NCBI RefSeq assembly: GCF_937873925.1
Contig: NZ_CALNAT010000151.1
Coordinates: 1-55,582 of the forward strand
Length of the DNA stretch: 55,582 nucleotides
Direction: 5' to 3'
DNA from: an uncultured Proteiniphilum sp.
GTDB taxonomy: Bacteria; Bacteroidota; Bacteroidia; Bacteroidales; Dysgonomonadaceae
In this document: positions 53,674 to 55,582 of the stretch, in pieces
Numbering within the stretch: the stretch's first letter is position 1
How the letters are laid out: the number at the start of each line of letters is the position of its first letter
Translations under genes and position numbers: made by a program
The notes under the pieces: generated by a model
Told to the model about the DNA's origin: nothing
What the model saw: only the letters and a program-made list of their open reading frames with translations
Databases searched by the model: none

Positions 53674-53697
53674 ATACTGTGCTGTTCTGTTCTGGTA
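53674..53697 (-). promoter_or_regulatory. Operator-like CTGT pentamer array of the regulator gene
   Basis: ATACTGTGCTGTTCTGTTCT then GGTA repeats the pentamer unit NCTGN four times. It aligns base for base with the array at 43394-43417. It lies between the -7 element and the ATG, so the regulator probably represses its own gene. Confidence 0.7.
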
Positions 53698-53705
53698 CAA
53701 AAGTA
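53698..53705 (-). promoter_or_regulatory. Promoter -7 element of the GntR regulator gene
   Basis: The minus strand reads TACTTTTG, an exact TAnnTTTG match, about 34 bp before the ATG at 53664 and directly adjoining the operator array. Confidence 0.65.
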
Positions 53706-53736
53706 GAACAAAAAGAAGAAATAGAAAAAGATATTT

Positions 53737-53754
53737 ATATGTTTTATAACATAT
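53737..53754 (-). promoter_or_regulatory. 18-bp palindrome upstream of the regulator promoter
   Basis: ATATGTT-TTAT-AACATAT has the same half-sites as the palindrome at 43457-43474. Both start exactly 63 bp from the start of their operator arrays, which suggests one shared DNA-binding protein at both promoters. Confidence 0.65.
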
Positions 53755-53769
53755 GTTTACGGAAAAGTA

Positions 53770-53803
53770 AACCGGACGAACTCTTCACAGAGTCCGCCCG
53801 GTT
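53770..53803 (-). terminator. Terminator of the NigD-like gene
   Basis: A 15-bp stem (53770-53784 with 53789-53803) has a TCAC loop on the plus strand. Two A-C mismatches on the plus strand become G-U pairs in the minus-strand transcript, so the hairpin fits a minus-strand terminator. A TTTACTTTT tract follows. Confidence 0.75.
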
Positions 53804-53866
53804 ATTGGAAAATCAAAAAGTCATATAAGAAATAGAACTAATTTAATTGTGGTTGTGGTTTCATAT

Positions 53867-54598
53867 TTAATAGTATTCATTGGATGATATTACAGGTATG
53901 GGCATTTGGGTGATTGCTTCCGCCGCCGGCTGATTATACCTGTAAACCACATTATATATTATTTCTCTATCCCACTCCTTTACTTTGATGGAGAGGTTGA
54001 CCAAGTCGGCATCGTCTATTCTGAAAGGTTTCAGGTCGAAGCAGACAAATCCTTCGTACAATCTTGTCTGCGGACTTTGATAGGAGTTATGCCGGAATTC
54101 GAGCTCAATCGCGTCGGGCGATACTTCGGACGAAAGGGTGTTCTCGACCAGATTGATCGCGTGCGGCCTGATACCACCGTAATTGAACATGAACGATACA
54201 TTCAGGTAGTCTCCGCCGACCCAGACGGCATTGGCTTTTACCGGGTCGTTACCTATGCTGTCAGCATTTTCCGCATTCAGTTCGATGGTTTGTTTGGTGA
54301 GTATATTCCATATGTCGTTCACTTTGATGTCGTAATCATACTCTCCCTGGCTGTCGCGGAGGATTGTATAATTCAGGAAGACGCGCTGGTTATATGCCGG
54401 CGTATATCTTATATCGCTGGCAGCAGGCCATAGGCGTTTGCCGTTATCCAGCAGCAGGGAATATGCGTTTTCACCTTCCGGTATGACAGTGGCGATATTG
54501 ATGCGGAAATCCGGCGATCTTGAATTATCGTCACAGGAGGTAGTGATCAGTAGAATCCCGATCAAAAGGAGGCTGAATGTCAATACTGTTCTCTTCAT
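53867..54598 (-). CDS. NigD-like lipoprotein
   Basis: 243 residues, lipoprotein signal ending LLITTSC (Cys about 22). The N-terminal part contains NAYSLLLDNGKRLWPAASDI, typical of the NigD N-terminal OB-like domain. A beta-rich C-terminal domain runs to FVCFDLKPFRIDDADLVNLS. NigD-like proteins are common in Bacteroidales and their function is unknown. It is monocistronic with a terminator behind it. It lies just upstream of the fucose regulator on the same strand but is separated from it by that terminator. Confidence 0.78.
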   Translation of the reverse strand: MKRTVLTFSLLLIGILLITTSCDDNSRSPDFRINIATVIPEGENAYSLLLDNGKRLWPAASDIRYTPAYNQRVFLNYTILRDSQGEYDYDIKVNDIWNILTKQTIELNAENADSIGNDPVKANAVWVGGDYLNVSFMFNYGGIRPHAINLVENTLSSEVSPDAIELEFRHNSYQSPQTRLYEGFVCFDLKPFRIDDADLVNLSIKVKEWDREIIYNVVYRYNQPAAEAITQMPIPVISSNEYY

Positions 54599-54690
54599 GC
54601 GACTATTTTATTTAGATTGGTGTATGAACCCCGCCATCATTATACTTTCGGGTCTGATAAATTGATTGCCCGTTTCATACATATCTATCC

Positions 54691-54719
54691 TCTTTTTATA
54701 ACAGATGCATAAAAAGAGA
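54691..54719. other. AT-rich inverted repeat between YgiQ-type gene and NigD-like gene
   Basis: CTCTTTTTAT and ATAAAAAGAG form a perfect 10-bp inverted repeat with a 9-nt spacer. It lies in the 166-bp gap that follows the radical SAM gene on the minus strand. It could be a weak terminator or an operator for the NigD-like gene. The AT content makes either call uncertain. Confidence 0.4.
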
Positions 54720-54764
54720 AAACGCTGCATGGAAAAACAAGGAAGTTTGATTAATTAGCAATAT

Positions 54765-55582
54765 TTAACTTTTCGGGTCGTTGGATAGCTTTTTTCCCGG
54801 GAGAGGTGGGTTGTTATAAGGGGTTTTCGCATAGAGCTTTTTGACCAGATCCGGCCGGCCCATCCGTTTTAGCTCTTTGATAACGTCCTGTTTGTGATTG
54901 GGGTCGTACCAGAAGAAAAATTGACGCTGGGCATTTTTTTCTTCCTTACTCTTTGCCGTAAAAACCGGCTGGAGGGTATAGGGGTGAAAACCGGTGTAGT
55001 AGATTTCAGTAGCGAGTGTCATGGGTGATGGAGTGAAATCCTGGACCTGCTCCAGCCTGAAGTTCAGTTTTTTAGTGATAACGGCTAATTCCGCCATATC
55101 TTCTTCCGTGCATCCCGGATGGGAGGAGATGAAGTAGGGGATAAGCTGCTGATTCAGACCGTATTTTTTATCCAATTCATCGAAGATCTGTTTGAACCGG
55201 TCGAAAAACTGAAAAGAAGGTTTCCGCATGATCTTCAATGTTGCATCCGAAGTGTGTTCGGGAGCGATTTTCAATCTTCCGGAGACGTGATTCCTGATCA
55301 GTTCGCGGAGATAAGCCCTGTTGGATTCATTGGTTTTTTCATCGTTACTGTCGTGCAGCAGCATATCGTAACGGATACCGCTTCCGATAAATGATTTCCT
55401 GATCCCGGGCAATGCATCCACTTCCCTGTAGATATCCAACAGACCGGAATGATCGGTATTCAGGTTGAAGCAGACTTTCGGGAAGATGCAGGAGGGTTTT
55501 TTACATTTTTCGCAAATTGCCAGATCCTTTCCCTGCATCCGGTACATGTTTGCCGAGGGACCTCCCAGGTCACTGATATATC
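54765..55582 (-). CDS. YgiQ-family radical SAM protein, C-terminal part
   Basis: About 272 residues are visible. The frame stays open to the window edge (ISDLGGPSANMYRMQGKDLA is the leading visible sequence), so the N-terminal half is outside. Motifs include ICEKCKKPSCIFPKVC, GRLKIAPEHTSD, IPYFISSHPGCTEEDMAELA and VQDFTPSPMTLATEIYYTG, all typical of the YgiQ family. The radical SAM CxxxCxxC motif should lie beyond the edge. The reaction is not known. It ends with a Lys/Pro-rich tail (NNPPLPGKKLSND). Confidence 0.92.
   Translation of the reverse strand, partial: YISDLGGPSANMYRMQGKDLAICEKCKKPSCIFPKVCFNLNTDHSGLLDIYREVDALPGIRKSFIGSGIRYDMLLHDSNDEKTNESNRAYLRELIRNHVSGRLKIAPEHTSDATLKIMRKPSFQFFDRFKQIFDELDKKYGLNQQLIPYFISSHPGCTEEDMAELAVITKKLNFRLEQVQDFTPSPMTLATEIYYTGFHPYTLQPVFTAKSKEEKNAQRQFFFWYDPNHKQDVIKELKRMGRPDLVKKLYAKTPYNNPPLPGKKLSNDPKS

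Noticed and set aside
53665..53700. Longer start of the GntR regulator at 53700
   Set aside because: It would place the start codon and the first 12 residues inside the operator array and next to the -7 element. The ATG at 53664 gives a normal GntR N-terminus.
1..55582. tRNA, rRNA, CRISPR arrays, insertion sequences, prophage genes
   Set aside because: Gaps were read on both strands. No cloverleaf-like sequence with TTCRANYC, no regular repeat-spacer array and no transposase or integrase frame was seen. The word repeats have no spacers of uniform length.

Overview
The window looks like a chromosomal segment of a Bacteroidales bacterium. The evidence is a SusC/SusD pair, NigD and Bat proteins, DUF6089- and DUF6242-type proteins, many promoters with the Bacteroidetes -7 element TAnnTTTG, and weak or absent Shine-Dalgarno sequences. 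The mix of housekeeping genes and the intergenic repeat words suggest Dysgonomonadaceae (Proteiniphilum/Petrimonas-like), but that family placement is inference only. No tRNA, rRNA, CRISPR array, phage or transposase was seen.

Region 1 (1-31.5 kb) is mostly housekeeping. It holds an aromatic amino acid run (aminotransferase, DAHP synthase-chorismate mutase, prephenate dehydrogenase), a secreted cyclophilin, lptG-like and tgt, lipA and lipB, a complete moxR-bat operon (moxR, DUF58, BatD-like, batA, batB, batC, batD, batE), a PAP2 phosphatase, a small DNA-binding protein and a DUF2007-UspA fusion. On the minus strand follows an envelope-biogenesis operon (DUF6089, uppS, bamA, two ompH/skp). Then come a DUF6242 lipoprotein, ribD, and a tight prmC-recX-comF cluster followed by pyrE and a SRPBCC gene. 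From about 1.2 to 17.8 kb nearly every longer gap is filled by degenerate low-complexity repeat words; these are absent further right.

Region 2 (31.5-53.8 kb, all on the minus strand) is a fucose-glycan utilisation locus. A GntR-type regulator is followed by fucI-fucU-fucP, then susC-susD, then six glycoside hydrolases: GH29, GH29, GH29, GH3, GH29, GH95. Surface or periplasmic fucosidases would release L-fucose, SusCD would import fucosylated oligosaccharides, FucP would take fucose into the cytoplasm, and FucU and FucI would give L-fuculose. The kinase and aldolase (fucK, fucA) are not in the window. Three promoter regions share an operator-like array of CTGT pentamers. Two of them also share an 18-bp palindrome at exactly the same distance. 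The locus carries gene relics: a GH29 N-terminal relic and a GH29 C-terminal relic are arranged reciprocally on either side of a GH29-GH29-GH3 module, and a 43-codon orphan C-terminus lies just downstream of the hydrolase promoter. They point to an old duplication or integration followed by gene loss.

Region 3 (53.8-55.6 kb) holds a NigD-like lipoprotein and the C-terminal part of a YgiQ-type radical SAM protein that runs off the right edge.
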